NCBI GenBank assembly: GCA_947359465.1
Contig: OX375881.1
Coordinates: forward strand, 33,087,742-33,151,741
Direction of reading: 5' to 3'
DNA from: Metellina segmentata
Taxonomy: Eukaryota > Arthropoda > Arachnida > Araneae > Tetragnathidae
DNA length: 64,000 nt
Positions 1 through 11,784 of the stretch are shown here, piece by piece; position 1 is the stretch's first letter; the number at the start of each line of letters is the position of its first letter. The notes below the pieces were generated by a model that saw only the letters and a program-made list of their open reading frames with translations, did not search any database and had not been told where the DNA came from. The position numbers were made by a program, and so were the translations under genes.

Positions 1-199
1 GTTATTTTAGTTTATAAGATGTAAAGTAATTAAAAATTAATTTCTTCAAGAAACTTATTCTTTTCTGGTTGTAAAGCTTACCGAGGCTCTTACGTTAATA
101 CTCTAAACATAGCGAGATTTCAAAGTGTTGTCGTACCGTTGTTACCCTACTACATATACAGTTACTAAATAATCTCATCTATTAGTTGAAAAAACTTTC

Positions 200-288
200 A
201 TTGGAATAGAATCTTTTAAAAAATTCTAATATTACTAATTTCCTTTTAACAAAAACCTTTGACAAGATTATATCGTACAATTTTTTTT

Positions 289-350
<62 letters not shown>

Positions 351-515
351 ACAATAGAATATCTTTTGAATAAATTATGTTACCAATTTCCTTTACATGT
401 AACCTTTTGGAAAAATTATATTGCTCACCTTTTTAAATAGTCCTTCGAAAGATTATATTGCTCATTTTCTTAACATAGAATCATTTGGAAAGATTACATT
501 GATGCCATTCAACAC
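200..515. repeat. Degenerate ~50-bp minisatellite
   Basis: Four to five diverged copies of a ~50-bp unit are visible, each with a core like CCTTTGGAAAGATTATATTG followed by a T-rich stretch. A microsatellite interrupts the array. The reverse complement of the same core recurs at 35875-35990, so the unit is dispersed in both orientations. No coding potential is seen. Confidence 0.6.
281..353. repeat. Compound CT/CA microsatellite
   Basis: A T-run leads into about 18 CT dinucleotides with one interruption, followed directly by about 13 CA dinucleotides. It is a simple sequence repeat inside the ~50-bp minisatellite and has no gene context. Confidence 0.97.
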
Positions 516-1500
516 AAAATATAAAATCAACCATCATATAATATTACTACGGTAGCACATGACATTATCTCCAATTCTAATACACTTTTGAGCAATTATG
601 GAAACAAATGGTATATTAAGTTTGTATGTAATGTGCACTGAAAGTATCATACGCTCAAAAAATATTTCCATGAGTTTATTTTTATATTTGACTTTTCGCA
701 TTTAGTTGTTGTAAGTAGTGAAAACAACAAAACTAATATATGCACTGACATACTTATGCGTCATAAAACAATTACAACTTTCTAATGAAAAGCAACATCT
801 AATAAAGCAAATGCAGCAAGCAGTTATCGTGGAAAGGCTTGGAAAATCATAAAGGTATTGAAACAATATAATAATAAGTACTTAGTCAAATTTCCATAAC
901 TGAGAACACATTATTTGAAATTATGCACTACACTTTTTGACATTAACATTACAACTACCACCAATAATTTTAAACACCCAATAAAGGCTTAATTTGGCAT
1001 ATTTTCCATGACAGTTTCAGTTAAAGAATGATTTAATTTTCAACGTTATTTGAAATTTAACGATAATGTCGTCGTTTAGAATTCGAAATATTTCAGTTAG
1101 TTATACTTTGGTTTCGATGCTTTCCTCTGAACTAATTGAATTATTTGCTTTTGTGAGTTAGTGTTTAATTGTAAAATTCCATTCAGCAAATCCATATTTC
1201 ATTAAAAGCATGCGATTAGGAAAATGTTATATGGTGCATTGAGTACGACTTTCATAAATATATCAGTCAATAGATAGGGAGATTATTTGGATAAATCTAC
1301 AGTAAAATCTGCATGCCGAAAACTTGGTTTGAGGAAAAATCAAAAGCTTTCTATTATACCAACACAATATAATTTTATTACTTAATGTTTATATTAAATC
1401 CGACTGAAATAAGGATGGATAATTTGAAGTTCTTATTACGTGTTCCCCATAAGTCACAGATATTGAAAGAATACATAATACATTTTAGAGATACTTTTAT
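516..1500. other. AT-rich unique DNA, nothing recognised
   Basis: No open frame longer than ~60 codons, no transposon ends, no tRNA boxes and no tandem structure were found. Confidence 0.6.
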
Positions 1501-1514
1501 ATTAAATATTATTA

Positions 1515-2145
1515 ATCCTCATGTATATATTCGTCGGAATTACAAAATATATTCGTTTGCATTGTCTTGAACCGAATACAATTTGTAAGCTCTATTTAGT
1601 TGAGATAAGTAGACAATCAGTGAGTAAAAAAAATTATAAATAAATGAAGACAGTCATTATATAAGGAAATATATTCAAACAACTCCTAACACAATGCCTA
1701 TCAAATTACGTGCTGTAATCTTTCTATTAGTTTCAACGAGATAACTCGTACATCAATACCTAATCAATTTTGCTTATGTCGATAAAAAACCGTACAATTA
1801 CTAATTCCAACTAAGTTATTAACCCTCAGGTATACATTCTTCTTAATTACAAAATATATTGCTTTTCATTATTTTTTAACCGAATATGTGCACATATGTG
1901 TGTTATCAAATGTTAACAGATGTGTTGTAAGCTCTATTTTATTAAGATCAGTGTACAATCAGTGATTTAAAAAATTATAAATAAATAAAGATAATCATTA
2001 TAAAAGCAAAAGTATTCAAACAACTCCTAATGCAATGCTTATCAAATTATGTGCGTAGCCTTTTTAAGTAGTTTCAACGAGATATGTCGACCATCAATAT
2101 CTAGTCAGCTTTGCTTAATTCGTGAAAAACCCGCACAACTATTAT
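1515..2145. repeat. Two diverged direct copies of a ~310-340-bp unit
   Basis: The segment from about 1515 (CATGTATATATTCGTC) through 1790 recurs from about 1815 to 2145. Shared blocks include GTAAGCTCTATTT (1588 and 1928), ATTCAAACAACTCCTAA (1674 and 2015) and GTTTCAACGAGATA (1732 and 2075). The last block with its downstream sequence resembles the TTAA MITE family, so the duplicated unit may include an old MITE. The copies are separated by ~340 bp and differ by indels and many substitutions. Confidence 0.65.
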
Positions 2146-2149
2146 TTGC

Positions 2150-3036
2150 AACTAAGTGCGTAGCAAAAAAATGTATATCTCAGTATGGTCCCAGGTGCAG
2201 AATTATTTTCTGTGTTCTGCAACACAACTCCAAGCAATGTTCTGCAGGCATTTTGTCCGAATTTTGAAAACTGCAGTAAAATCAAAAACAGACGTAAAAG
2301 ACAATCATCGGCTAAATATGTATTACATATTTATAATAAAACACATTCACAGCAAAATTAATTAACTTACTTTATTTAAAACCAAGGCATCGTTTCAGTA
2401 TTTGCAATTCTATCGATAACTTTGAAGTTAAATATTTTGTCATTGACGTAGAAAATGTTTTATTTATTAAGTGTTTGTGGTAATTTGGCTGGTGTAGGGG
2501 GGTTGTTCCGTAGCTATAAAAGAAAAAAAAGATGTGGGAATGAGCGGGCTTTACACTGAAGAACATCGTCACTGCTGATTAAAAAAACAATTGGCTAAAA
2601 TTTTGATAAAATTAAGGAAAAATTGTTCTGCATAGACTTTGTCTATTCTGCAACTTACGTCGCAGTTTCAAGCACTTCTGCTCCTGGGGGTATGGTAAGA
2701 AAAATAGTTTTACTTACTTTATTTAAAACCAAGGCATACTTTCAGAATTTGTAATTCTATCGTTAACTCTGAAGTTAAATATTTTGTCATTGACATAGAA
2801 GATGTGTTATTTATAAAGTGTTTGTGATGATTTGGCTGGTTTAGGGAGGTTGTTCCGTAGCTATAAAAGAAAAAAAAGATGTGGGAAGGAGCGGGCTTTG
2901 CACTGCGGAACATCGTAACTTATGATTGAAAAAACAATCGGCTAAAATTTTGATAAAATTAGGGACACATTTTCTGCATATATTTTGTTTATTCTGCAAC
3001 GTACGTCACAGTTTTGAGTACTTCTGCTCCCGGGGA
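2150..3036. repeat. Dispersed repeat with tandem 345-bp units
   Basis: Two units begin with TACTTACTTTATTTAAAACC near 2365 and 2711, 345 bp apart, and end near GCACTTCTGCTCC. They are highly similar. Unit 1 plus its upstream flank (2150-2365) has an inverted counterpart at 11785-12560, so this is a dispersed element of at least ~550 bp. No terminal repeats or protein remnants are recognised. The 66- and 64-codon minus-strand frames (2372-2572, 2719-2913) are the same frame in the two units; they contain no known domain and are probably chance frames. Confidence 0.75.
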
Positions 3037-3828
3037 GCTATTTTCCAAACCCTTATAGATACTACAACTGGGGGCCGGGCTAACCATAACGACCAATGAT
3101 ACTACAACTGAGGGCAGGGCTAACCATAACGGTCAATGATGAAATCAACCAAATATAAAATGATCTTTCTTTTAAAGAGCTTCTTTTCGTGGAGCAACTA
3201 TGGCCTAATGGCTAAAGTCACTTAACTTAAGATTGGCGTCGGCAGCGGTCGATGACTTCTTGAGTTCAAACCCAGCTGGCGGAAAAATTTTTAGATCCTC
3301 CAAATTATTTTTAAAAAATTCCAATTTAATTCCTTTAGATTCTAAATTACTTTTCCTAATTTTTAATACCCTTTTTATATTTTTCCAAGCTTCCGTTGAA
3401 TTTACATAAATAATCTAAGAACCACTCCTGAACTCACTACCAGCTGATATTTTTCCTCCCCTCTGCCGTCCCCTTTGCTTTAGGATGATGATGTCGTATC
3501 CAACCTTGGTTTAGGACCATTCTGATGTAACAAAAAGCATACATAAAACACTAACTTATATAATTATTAACTTATATAATAAAAGGATATAATTTTCGGC
3601 TCCCACCTCTACTCACCCATAGCCATGGATCTGAAAAGAAAAGAAGAAAACAGAAAAATTATTTAACATGTTTCATTTATTACACTGCAAACAGGATCAG
3701 ACAGGATTTCAGTTGTCTTTAGCTTAGTGAAGGAGATTCCTATCCAGCGCTCGCGATCATTGGCCGTTACGGTTAGCCCCGCTCTTAGTTGTAGTACCTA
3801 TGAGGGTTTGGAAAATCGCTCCCGGGGA
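3028..3828. mobile_element. Mutator-like non-autonomous element with 9-bp target duplication
   Basis: Bases 3037-3819 (783 bp) are bounded by terminal inverted repeats of about 65-70 bp. The left end starts GCTATTTTCCAAACCC and the right end read on the other strand starts GCGATTTTCCAAACCC. Both flanks carry TCCCGGGGA (3028-3036 and 3820-3828), a 9-bp target duplication. Long inverted repeats with 8-11-bp duplications are typical of Mutator-like elements. The left arm contains an internal tandem duplication of its subterminal ~45 bp. Comparable unoccupied sequence lies at ~2685-2700 (TCCTGGGGG followed by TATGGTAAG). There is no transposase, so it is non-autonomous. Confidence 0.75.
3193..3295 (+). 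mobile_element. tRNA-like segment (SINE head or tRNA pseudogene) inside the MULE
   Basis: An A-box-like block TGGCCTAATGGCTAAAG (3201-3217) is followed ~45 bases later by a B-box-like block GAGTTCAAACCC (3262-3273). This is the split RNA polymerase III promoter layout of a tRNA-derived SINE head. The downstream A/T-rich sequence to ~3420 could be its body. It lies wholly within the Mutator-like element, so it was either captured or inserted there. A folded canonical tRNA is not evident. Confidence 0.5.
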
Positions 3829-4064
3829 TATGGTAAGCACGATTAGTTTCTGTACTTCCGATTCAATTACATCTAAATCACTCCTTAAGAAAGTGGATTT
3901 GGTACATTTTGGCCACAAAACTTCTTTTCGCTTTACCTCGTATTTTACCTTCTGATTTTACTTCTATACATACTACATTTTACAATTAGACTGTTGCAGA
4001 ATTTCATGAGAAATGCGAGATATTCCTACTATTTTCACCAATATTTTGTAGTTCCAAAATGAAT

Positions 4065-4274
4065 TTAACCTTCCATTTGGTAGTCTTGATATGCTTCGTC
4101 ATTAGCAAAAATATCAGCAGATGTTGATGGACGATATATCTTATTAGAAAGAAACTGGCCAGATCTTTATCTCGTCGTCATAAAAAATCAACAATGCCTT
4201 GATGACGAGGTGTAGTTAGCAAAACTTGTCAAATATTGTTGTACGAGATATCTCGTCGAAACCACTTGGAGTGC
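4065..4274. mobile_element. TTAA MITE (GATATC-palindrome family), copy 1
   Basis: A TTAA (4065-4068) starts the element, then CCTTCCATTTGG. The body carries CTTCGTCATTAGC, TCTCGTCGTCATAAAAAATC and, at the right end, ACGAGATATCTCGTCGAAAC followed by CACTTGGAG. The length of ~206 bp agrees with the ~210-bp copies at 33688 and 51516. The right TTAA is decayed. No coding capacity is present. Confidence 0.7.
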
Positions 4275-4329
4275 AAAGCACAGTTACACTTTAATGCACA
4301 ATTGATGGATAAATTTCGATTGGTTGTGT

Positions 4330-4970
4330 TTCTTATTCCTACCCTTCCAATATCATTCGCAACATTCAAATAACCCTGACTTCTGTGCTACGTGCAACTA
4401 TGATAGTAAAATATATAGAGAGATGACCTCAAAACAAGATATATTAAATGAGGTATCTCAACAAAAGTTACACCCCTCATCTGAAACAGACTTAGCTTTG
4501 GAGGTGTCTTGAGCCACAGGAATTACTCTTGATGCAAGCATAATTTCAAAGCAGATGCATACCGTATCGATTCCGCTGGTATGTCAGCTGTATGCAATCC
4601 CCACATCGTTTAACTTAATACCAGAAGACGACTAAAGTGGAATTTAGTGCACTCTACTGGATCAATAGACATGTTAGATCTTATGGAGTTGACAGGGGAG
4701 TGGCACTCTACTCCAAGTACTACAGAAGCTACAAATTTCAGCAGCCTATACAATTCAGAATTGCGCAGTGACTCTTGAAGACACAGTAAGCAATATAGTT
4801 TCAGTTTGAAGTTAAAAGTGCGATTTCTTTTGGCCGGCTCAGCTAGTCATCAAAGATTTACGAGGTTTGTCGAGGGTGGTATGAATTCATGATAAATAAG
4901 TAATAGTAAATTAGACACAAATAAAAGGCCAAATTGAAAGTTGTTTATTTTCAATTCTGCAACCCAACAC
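4330..4970. other. Unique sequence, no gene recognised
   Basis: This stretch has a 62-codon frame (4324-4512) with no recognisable domain and otherwise ordinary AT-rich sequence. No repeat partner was seen in the window. Confidence 0.5.
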
Positions 4971-4974
4971 TTCT

Positions 4975-5186
4975 GGCATCTGTATTGACGAACTATCTCG
5001 TCACGATAAAACCAATTAGAATATCACAATGAAGGAGATATCTCGTTATTAGAAAGAACTACCCACATATCAAATTCGTCATCATAAAAAAATCGACAGT
5101 ATTTTGATGACGATATATCTCGACATGGGCAAAATTGCTCACATATTTATAAACGAAAAATCTCGTCGAACTTTTGGAACGGTTAA
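4975..5186. mobile_element. TTAA MITE (GATATC-palindrome family), copy 2
   Basis: Internal blocks ACTATCTCGTCACG, GGAGATATCTCGTTATTAG, CGTCATCATAAAAAAATCG and AAAATCTCGTCGAAC occur in the family order. The right side ends GGAACGG followed by TTAA (5183-5186). The left end is worn and its boundary is approximate. Confidence 0.6.
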
Positions 5187-5339
5187 TCAGCAATCGCCAA
5201 TCACCCCAGATCTTTTCCACGGATTCAATTCAAATATTCATCAAAATTCCAAACATGCAAAGACTATATTTTACTTCATTATAAATAATTCCAAAAATAA
5301 CGCCACTTCCAAAACCTGCGTACAACTGTGATATCGAAC

Positions 5340-6590
5340 ATTGACTATAGGTGCACTGTGCAATAAAATTGTGTACCTAATTTTTCCCTTTAGGAGCACG
5401 CAGTGCACCTGTCGTTAAAAAAGAGGGGGAAACGTATTTTATGTTATTTTTATGCCCGAAAAAAATATTAGTATCTACCTCTCTCACTCTAAAGGAACGT
5501 AATTAAATTCCTAAATGCACACAAAAACTTTAATCCAGAAATGCTATGTTGCAATGAAGGAAAAATACAAAAAGAAGTATGGACACTAAATCTTATGGGT
5601 AAAGATCTGCCAGAAACGTAGACGTTTCTGATTGCCCACCAATGTTTGTTGATGACTGAATATTTGTAAGTAATAATTTCGCATATAAAAAAAATGTTTA
5701 TTTATGTATTTGTAATTACTACTACCAAACATATCCAAACATACCCAATTAATAAAGTAGTTTACATTACATTAATGCTCTTATATTGTGTTTTTTTTTA
5801 AATATGCACCTAAAATATGATCTGTGCACCTAATTAAAAAACTTTCTTCTGTAACTGTACATTTCGAGGCCTGCTATAGGGAATTAATAAATCAAGCTTT
5901 CATAAATGAATTCAACAAAAAAATTCATCCAATTTCAATAGATAACCATTAGCTACTTAGTAAGTAGTTAAATCCCAAGTTAGAACAGAACAATAGAGGC
6001 TATGGTTAACAATGATGTTGGGACCATTAGCCTCGAAGCACATAAAAATCTCTAATGCGATTACAAAACATTTTTGCAAACAAAAAAGTGACTTTGAAAT
6101 TTAAAATATATTTCCTTATATAATCGCTTTTAAAAGGTTTTTCCAACAACATCGTTGTCTCGGTGGAATTAAAGGAAAGTAATCCAGATGAAACTACTTT
6201 TCACGTGCCACCAGTGGATGGATATGGCAGTCGAACCCCAAGAGATAAATTAAGTGGCTCCCTGCTAACGTTAAAACACACATTGTGTTTTAGTTTTGTA
6301 AAAGTTGTTTCTTAACAATAACTGTAGGGATGCAGTAAACCAAATCAATAAACATCTGAAAGTCAAAGCAGCATTGACAAAATGTAAAATGTTTCAAGCT
6401 GTAGCTCGCATTCCTTAATGTTAATGAACAGTAAATGCTGAATGTAAGGTCATTATTAAAAATTTAAAACTAAATAAGTTATCAATTACTATGCGAATTA
6501 AGGATTTCAAATGCCATGCATTTGGAATTACGCCATAAACTTAAGGCATCGCAATTTTCCTTAATTTTACACGCAACGTTTTAAGACACA
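5340..6590. other. AT-rich unique DNA
   Basis: No gene, transposon end or tandem repeat is supported. The word TGCACCT recurs near 5350, 5406, 5800 and 5830 without clear repeat structure. Confidence 0.5.
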
Positions 6591-6619
6591 ATACCCATTT
6601 TACACTGATGTGAAAAACA

Positions 6620-7300
6620 TTGGGAACATTAAGGTTTTCAGTTGATATTTAGCAGTGAAATGACCTGATGTGAAAACATTATACAGAACGTACGTCGGGC
6701 GTTACCATACCGATGAGTACGGACAAGTAAAACCGAGAACAGAAACTAACAGTAAATAAAATAGTTAAACTGAAGTTAGACACTGCACTGAGTGCCATGA
6801 AAAAGAATGGTAGCTGTGAAAACTTCATAAAAGAGAGGAGGTAGTGCTTCGTAGGCAAGTAGTCAGTGACTACATCAAAGACTGATACAGATTTTGCATT
6901 TGCATACACAGAATGAGTTTGTGGATGAGTTCACATGGAACCAATTCCATTTTTATATCCGATATCACGTTTCTAAACAATTCCACTATTATGCAACAGC
7001 TTTCAACTGAATAGGATATACAATTCACCACAAACTGTTTCGTTTAATTTTGATGGTTTGATTTGGTGTTTGATGCATTGCTTAAAGAACAGTGAGCTTT
7101 TCAGTTGACATTTTAGATTAAAGTATGGATGTGAGAAAATTATCCAAAAGGTACCTCTCGAGTTACGTTTTGGATAGTTTTCTGTATCAGAGCTTTTGGT
7201 GTCACGATTCTGACTTTTAATTATGCATAAGCTTTCAACTGAATATCCCAGGTTACGAAAATCGCTATTGGCTGTTTCATTTCATTTTGGTGTTCATTTG
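6620..7300. repeat. Old direct duplication
   Basis: The blocks GATGTGAAAA...CAGTTGATATTTAG near 6610-6680 and TTCAGTTGACATTTTAG...GATGTGAGAAAA near 7098-7140 are alike. So are TTATGCAACAGCTTTCAACT (6991) and TTATGCATAAGCTTTCAACT (7221), each followed by a related stretch. These suggest an ancient, rearranged duplication with spacing of ~230-460 bp. It is degenerate and its boundaries are uncertain. Confidence 0.4.
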
Positions 7301-7309
7301 GTTAACTAC

Positions 7310-10250
7310 AGCTATAATGCTATTCTTAGTAATGCTATTATGCACCTTATATTTTCTGAGGTCCACAGTTGTCTACTTGTAATCTTACTTCCACACTTAT
7401 TTAAGAATCCAAGTTATTTTGACGAGATATATCGTGCCAAGACCCCAATCAGTAAGGTTAATAAGTGTAGTAATAATCTTATTAACAGTTTCTTAATAGA
7501 AACCTATAAGGGATTATCAATAAAAATGTGAAGGTATTTTTTATCTAATGCATTAAACAGATTTGAAATACATATTACTGAAGGTGTTGTCGTATGTGCT
7601 GAGTCTCTTATTAATGAGTTTAATAAACGATTGAAGATGATAATTTTGAAATTATCCGATAGTTTAAAGATACCCACTCATTTAAAACTACGTTTACTTC
7701 GTTTCTGTTAAGTATCGAAGATTTATTTATAAATATATCAGCATCTGCTTAGTATATGTTTTATAGACGACAGTTACGTATTATTCCATTAAACACCCAT
7801 GAATGAATATTTTAAACTTTGCAGATTATTATTATTGACTCGCTATGCAATTCAAAAAGATTAATTGACCTTAGCTTTTTAATATAAATGCTATATTCCG
7901 AGTTAATAACGGATTTGCATTATAATATATAGCAAATTGACATTATTTCTACCAAATGTTAGTTAAGGCGAAACCTAAATTTATAGTTACTTTTAGTTTG
8001 CACGTACATTACATTAATAGTAGTCTCTTCTGATTGCCTATTTTGACACGTAAACAAATCTTTTCGTCTAAAAACTAATGCCTTATAAAGGATATAAGGA
8101 TAAAGGATTATAAGGGATAAAGGATTAAGTGTATTTTGGGTTTAACTATTTATATGGAATATTAAAAATATTTTCGTGCCAAACTTAAGTATTATGAGAC
8201 TCAACGTACGGGATAGTGGCATAACTACCTAACGCGAATGTATGGCAACTAAACTCTTTCCCGTCACAAAAGAACTACTCTGACTTTTTTTAAATTTATC
8301 GTCAACAAGCTGGATAGTTCTTCTTTGGATTTTTTTTTGTTTTCTGTATTCTGGTAAAAAGGTAAACTGTTCTTGTAAAAAGATATAAAGGTATTTAGAA
8401 AAATCGACTACAATAGTTTTGAATTAAACTGTTGAACACAGTGACCACTAACTTAATACTACGATAGTCATTCTCCTACACCAAAAAATATTTGTAAGTT
8501 CTATTTTTATTTATTCTAAACAAGAAGTAATACATTAGTATTTATCTGAAATCAAATCTCACATACACACATCGCTGCAACATCTAAACTCACAATCCAC
8601 GGAGAAGCAAGTTCTCATTTTTATTATTTTTCCCTTGAGAATAGTTCTTGAAATTGCATTGATCTAGAAATTCCAATTATTCCATGCTTTCCCAGAAATA
8701 CAATGGCTTAACATAAAGCGCTTCTGAAGTGTCGATTACAAATATCTTGATACAAACCAACAAAGAGAATGAACGAAAGGTGAACGGGTAATTGCATAAA
8801 AAAAGAAATGGTTGACATCTAAATTCTTCTTTAACGCTTCCAAATTTCAAAGCAAACAAATATACTTGAGGACGTTATCAGAAAAGCAACGCTAGTAAAA
8901 ATAAGAACTCAAAAATTCCTCTCCCAAACAAAAATCTTTAAGAAGCAAAAGATGTTTTTTCGACCAAGAAACAAGGTCGAAGCAATGGCTCTCGTGACGT
9001 AAACAATCAAAGGAAAAGATTTCTGATTGCAATCTCGCGCTCTTGAAGAAACAGGAGCATTAAAGGATTCCTTGGATTTTTTTCATTCAGACATCTTTTT
9101 TTGTTTTGGTTTTTACTTGACACGATCCTATTCTCTAACCATAACAACTTCTCAGGTATTGGTAACTAGAGAGCTGTTGACAGAAAAATGTTTTTAAATT
9201 TAAACTTTTGTACCTAACTTCCTTTGAGTTCTGTTTACACAGTGTCCGATTAGACAAAAATTGGAAAGAGATAAAAAAAAATGCTAGCGAAGATATTTTT
9301 CAACGCTGTCTATTCAGAATTCAACAGTTCTGGTTTCAGTGTCGATGTTTTGTGATTTAATTGGATTGAGTTTGGAATTTTTTCGATAAAAAAAATAAAT
9401 GTTCCATGCTCTCAAAAAAGTCCTTTCTTGAAGATGAGGTGTGTATTCTATCTTTTTTTGAAGCGTTGGTATTCGGGAAAAAAGTGTTAACAGCCATTTA
9501 TTTATCTCATACATGGAAGTACAGTTGGTGGAAGCTGCAAAAACGTATTTTATCGAAGTCAATATACACAATTAAATAGATAGATGAACAAGAGTTTACT
9601 TTTTAGCCTTTTAAATTAGACCAATCAAATTATATATAAACATAACAAAACAATTTATTAACTTAAAGACATAAGATAATGGACGACAACTTGCACTAAA
9701 ACGTTAAACAACTGCACCGCGTCCTATCCATCTAACCGAATGCTGTCCATCTCTCTTTCCTCTTCTTCAGCGATGGAGGTTTTTTACTCTCAGCGCCTAC
9801 GGCTTTACCTATTGTGCTGACCACTACAAACCAGTAAATTAGTCTCGGTCGTGGTCACTGCAACTTTTAAGCTCCTTCTCTTTACACTTTTATGACATAA
9901 ACTTATTTACATGATAAAAAAATAAACAAAACAATGTTTTAGTTAACTTCTCAATTACAAAAATTAAGGTACAGTATATCTCCACCATAAAGTAGATTCT
10001 GGTAGACAAGTTTGCAAAGTATTGGAGCTATACATGAGTTTTAAAAAATGATAAAATGCATCGAGGACACAAACCATAACTTTGACATGAATACACGAGT
10101 CTGATGTTGGATTTGGAACAAAGGAAGCAAACATGGAAAGTTTAAACGATTCAAGTACGTTTGATTGAAGTATAATTTTAGTTATTAATAAAAGTATGTG
10201 ATTGTAGTGTAGTGTTGTAGCTTTCAAATGACACTACCTACGCAGTCCGC
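7310..10250. other. Gene-free stretch with one dispersed repeat
   Basis: No coding gene was found. A worn GACGAGATATATCGTG at 7421-7436 may be a MITE scrap. The segment 10055-10250 (GAGGACACAAACCATA...TACGCAGTCCGCAATCC) resembles 38226-38470, indicating a dispersed repeat of ~200 bp. A short TAAGGATAAAGGAT-type repeat occurs at 8085-8130. Confidence 0.45.
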
Positions 10251-10291
10251 AATCCAAAATTCCCCAAATTTCCCCTCCCCGTGCTCAGTGG

Positions 10292-10612
10292 CCCACCAAC
10301 CGGTATAGTGGTTAAGGTGTGGCTTCTTGATCGGAAGGTACCTGATTCGAATCCGGGTATGGCCATGGATGTTTGTAAGCGTATGGTGTAGAGGTGGCTG
10401 GTATTCGGTAAATCTATCGTGACTGAATGTCCTCAAGTCGGTTTGTTGCGGAAGTTTGGAAGTGGGGGGCCAGCTCGGGTGTTACCTTGTCATCTGACCG
10501 TGGTTCAAAATTCCGAGGTGTTGTCCTCGAATCTTTCCCTTAGGGGACTGATCCCGGACCGTAGTCAATAGCTCATTTTTTCCTCTAGTACAACGTTAAT
10601 TAATAATTACTA
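10292..10612 (+). mobile_element. tRNA-derived SINE, full-length copy
   Basis: The head begins CCAACCGGTATAGTGG, with an A box TGGTTAAGG (10309-10317) and a near-perfect B box GATTCGAATCC (10344-10354). The body contains GGTGTAGAGGTGGCTGG, GAAGTTTGGAAGTGG, CATCTGACCGTGGTTCAAAA, GAGGTGTTGTCCTCGAATC and GGGACTGATCCCGGACCG. It ends CTAGTACAACGTTAATTAA. The same body appears at 10678 and in many minus-strand pieces elsewhere, so this is a high-copy family. Transcription would be by RNA polymerase III from the internal promoter, with mobilisation by a partner LINE. Confidence 0.88.
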
Positions 10613-10677
10613 TAACCTGTGGTTACCCGGTTGGTAGGGAAGGTAATTTTAAACGGTAAAATTCTAATGTAATGTGT

Positions 10678-11002
10678 AGACCAACCGGTCTGGTGGTTAA
10701 GGTATTAGCCTCAAGATCGAAAAGTTCGTTGTTTGAATCCGGGTCAATGCAAGGATGTTTGTAAGCGTATGGTGTAGAGGCGGCTGGTGCGCCTTAAATG
10801 TGTCGTGGCCAAAAGTCATCACGTTCGGTTGGTTTGGAAGTTTGGAGAGTGGTGGTTTCCTGCTCAGGTGTTGCTTCGTCATCTGACCGTGGTTCAAAAT
10901 TATGAGGTGTTGTCCTCAGATCTTTCCATTAAGGGACTCATCCCGGACAGTTGTCAACAGCCCGTTGTGTTGCTCTAGTACGACGTTAACTAAAATTAAC
11001 AT
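10678..11002 (+). mobile_element. tRNA-derived SINE, second copy of the same family
   Basis: The head GACCAACCGGTCTGGTGG leads into A box TGGTTAAGGT (10694-10703) and a B box GTTTGAATCC (10731-10740). The body matches 10292-10612 block for block and ends TCTAGTACGACGTTAACTAA. The two SINEs lie in the same orientation about 65 bp apart. The 63-codon frame through it (10787-10978) is a repeat artefact. Confidence 0.88.
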
Positions 11003-11009
11003 TACCATT

Positions 11010-11780
11010 ATCCCGCGCTCAGTGAGTATGTGTTAGGACATGTCGCTTTGAAGGGCATGGTAAGTACATGCATCCTTTGTCTACAAGACACAATATTTAT
11101 CTCCTGGATTTAACTTCTAGAGCTGAAACTATAAGACAAAATAATTGTACCGTATTTTTTAACGCTCAACTCTCCATGTATACCTTTAATACTGTTCCAA
11201 TTTTAAAAACGTGTTCACGTCAAAAACCTTATTTTTAATAGATTGCTCTGTCATAATAACACTATTTAATAGGTTCGGTATGTTGAGTAATTATTCGTCG
11301 AGGAAAATATATTTTTATTTTTAGTATCAGTTTCCTCATAAAAATTCCGATCCATAAAGCATTTTGCTTAATAAATTCCATTAGGATAGGACAGAATGAA
11401 TTAGTAACTTGATAGTAAATCTAGTTTCGAATCATCCGATTTATCATTATCATTTGCAGCATTCGGCTACTTAGGTGTCTTATTCGATTTCAAATATCCT
11501 GATGCAATCTTAATTAAAATAAGGTATTACATGTTCGTCGTTAACAGATAAATCTTTGAATAGATTCGGAGATAAATGCTCACTTATTAACGATTTTAGA
11601 TTTTCTATGCTAGTACAGTTTACTTAATGCATTTTGTAATTTGTTTTATTTCTTGTATCTGAACTACGAAAAATAATGTGGGCAAAGTATTATTTCATAT
11701 TCACTACTCTGATCTACTTTTTATACAATTTTTTGTAACTTGGTGTTGAATAATACAAATTGTTATATTCTACATCGAGA
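11010..11780. other. AT-rich unique DNA
   Basis: No genes, repeats or transposon ends were recognised. Confidence 0.55.
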
Positions 11781-11784
11781 GTAG

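Noticed and set aside
10309..10354. A and B boxes considered as a functional tRNA gene
   Set aside because: No cloverleaf acceptor pairing is evident and the same head is followed by a long conserved SINE body in several copies.
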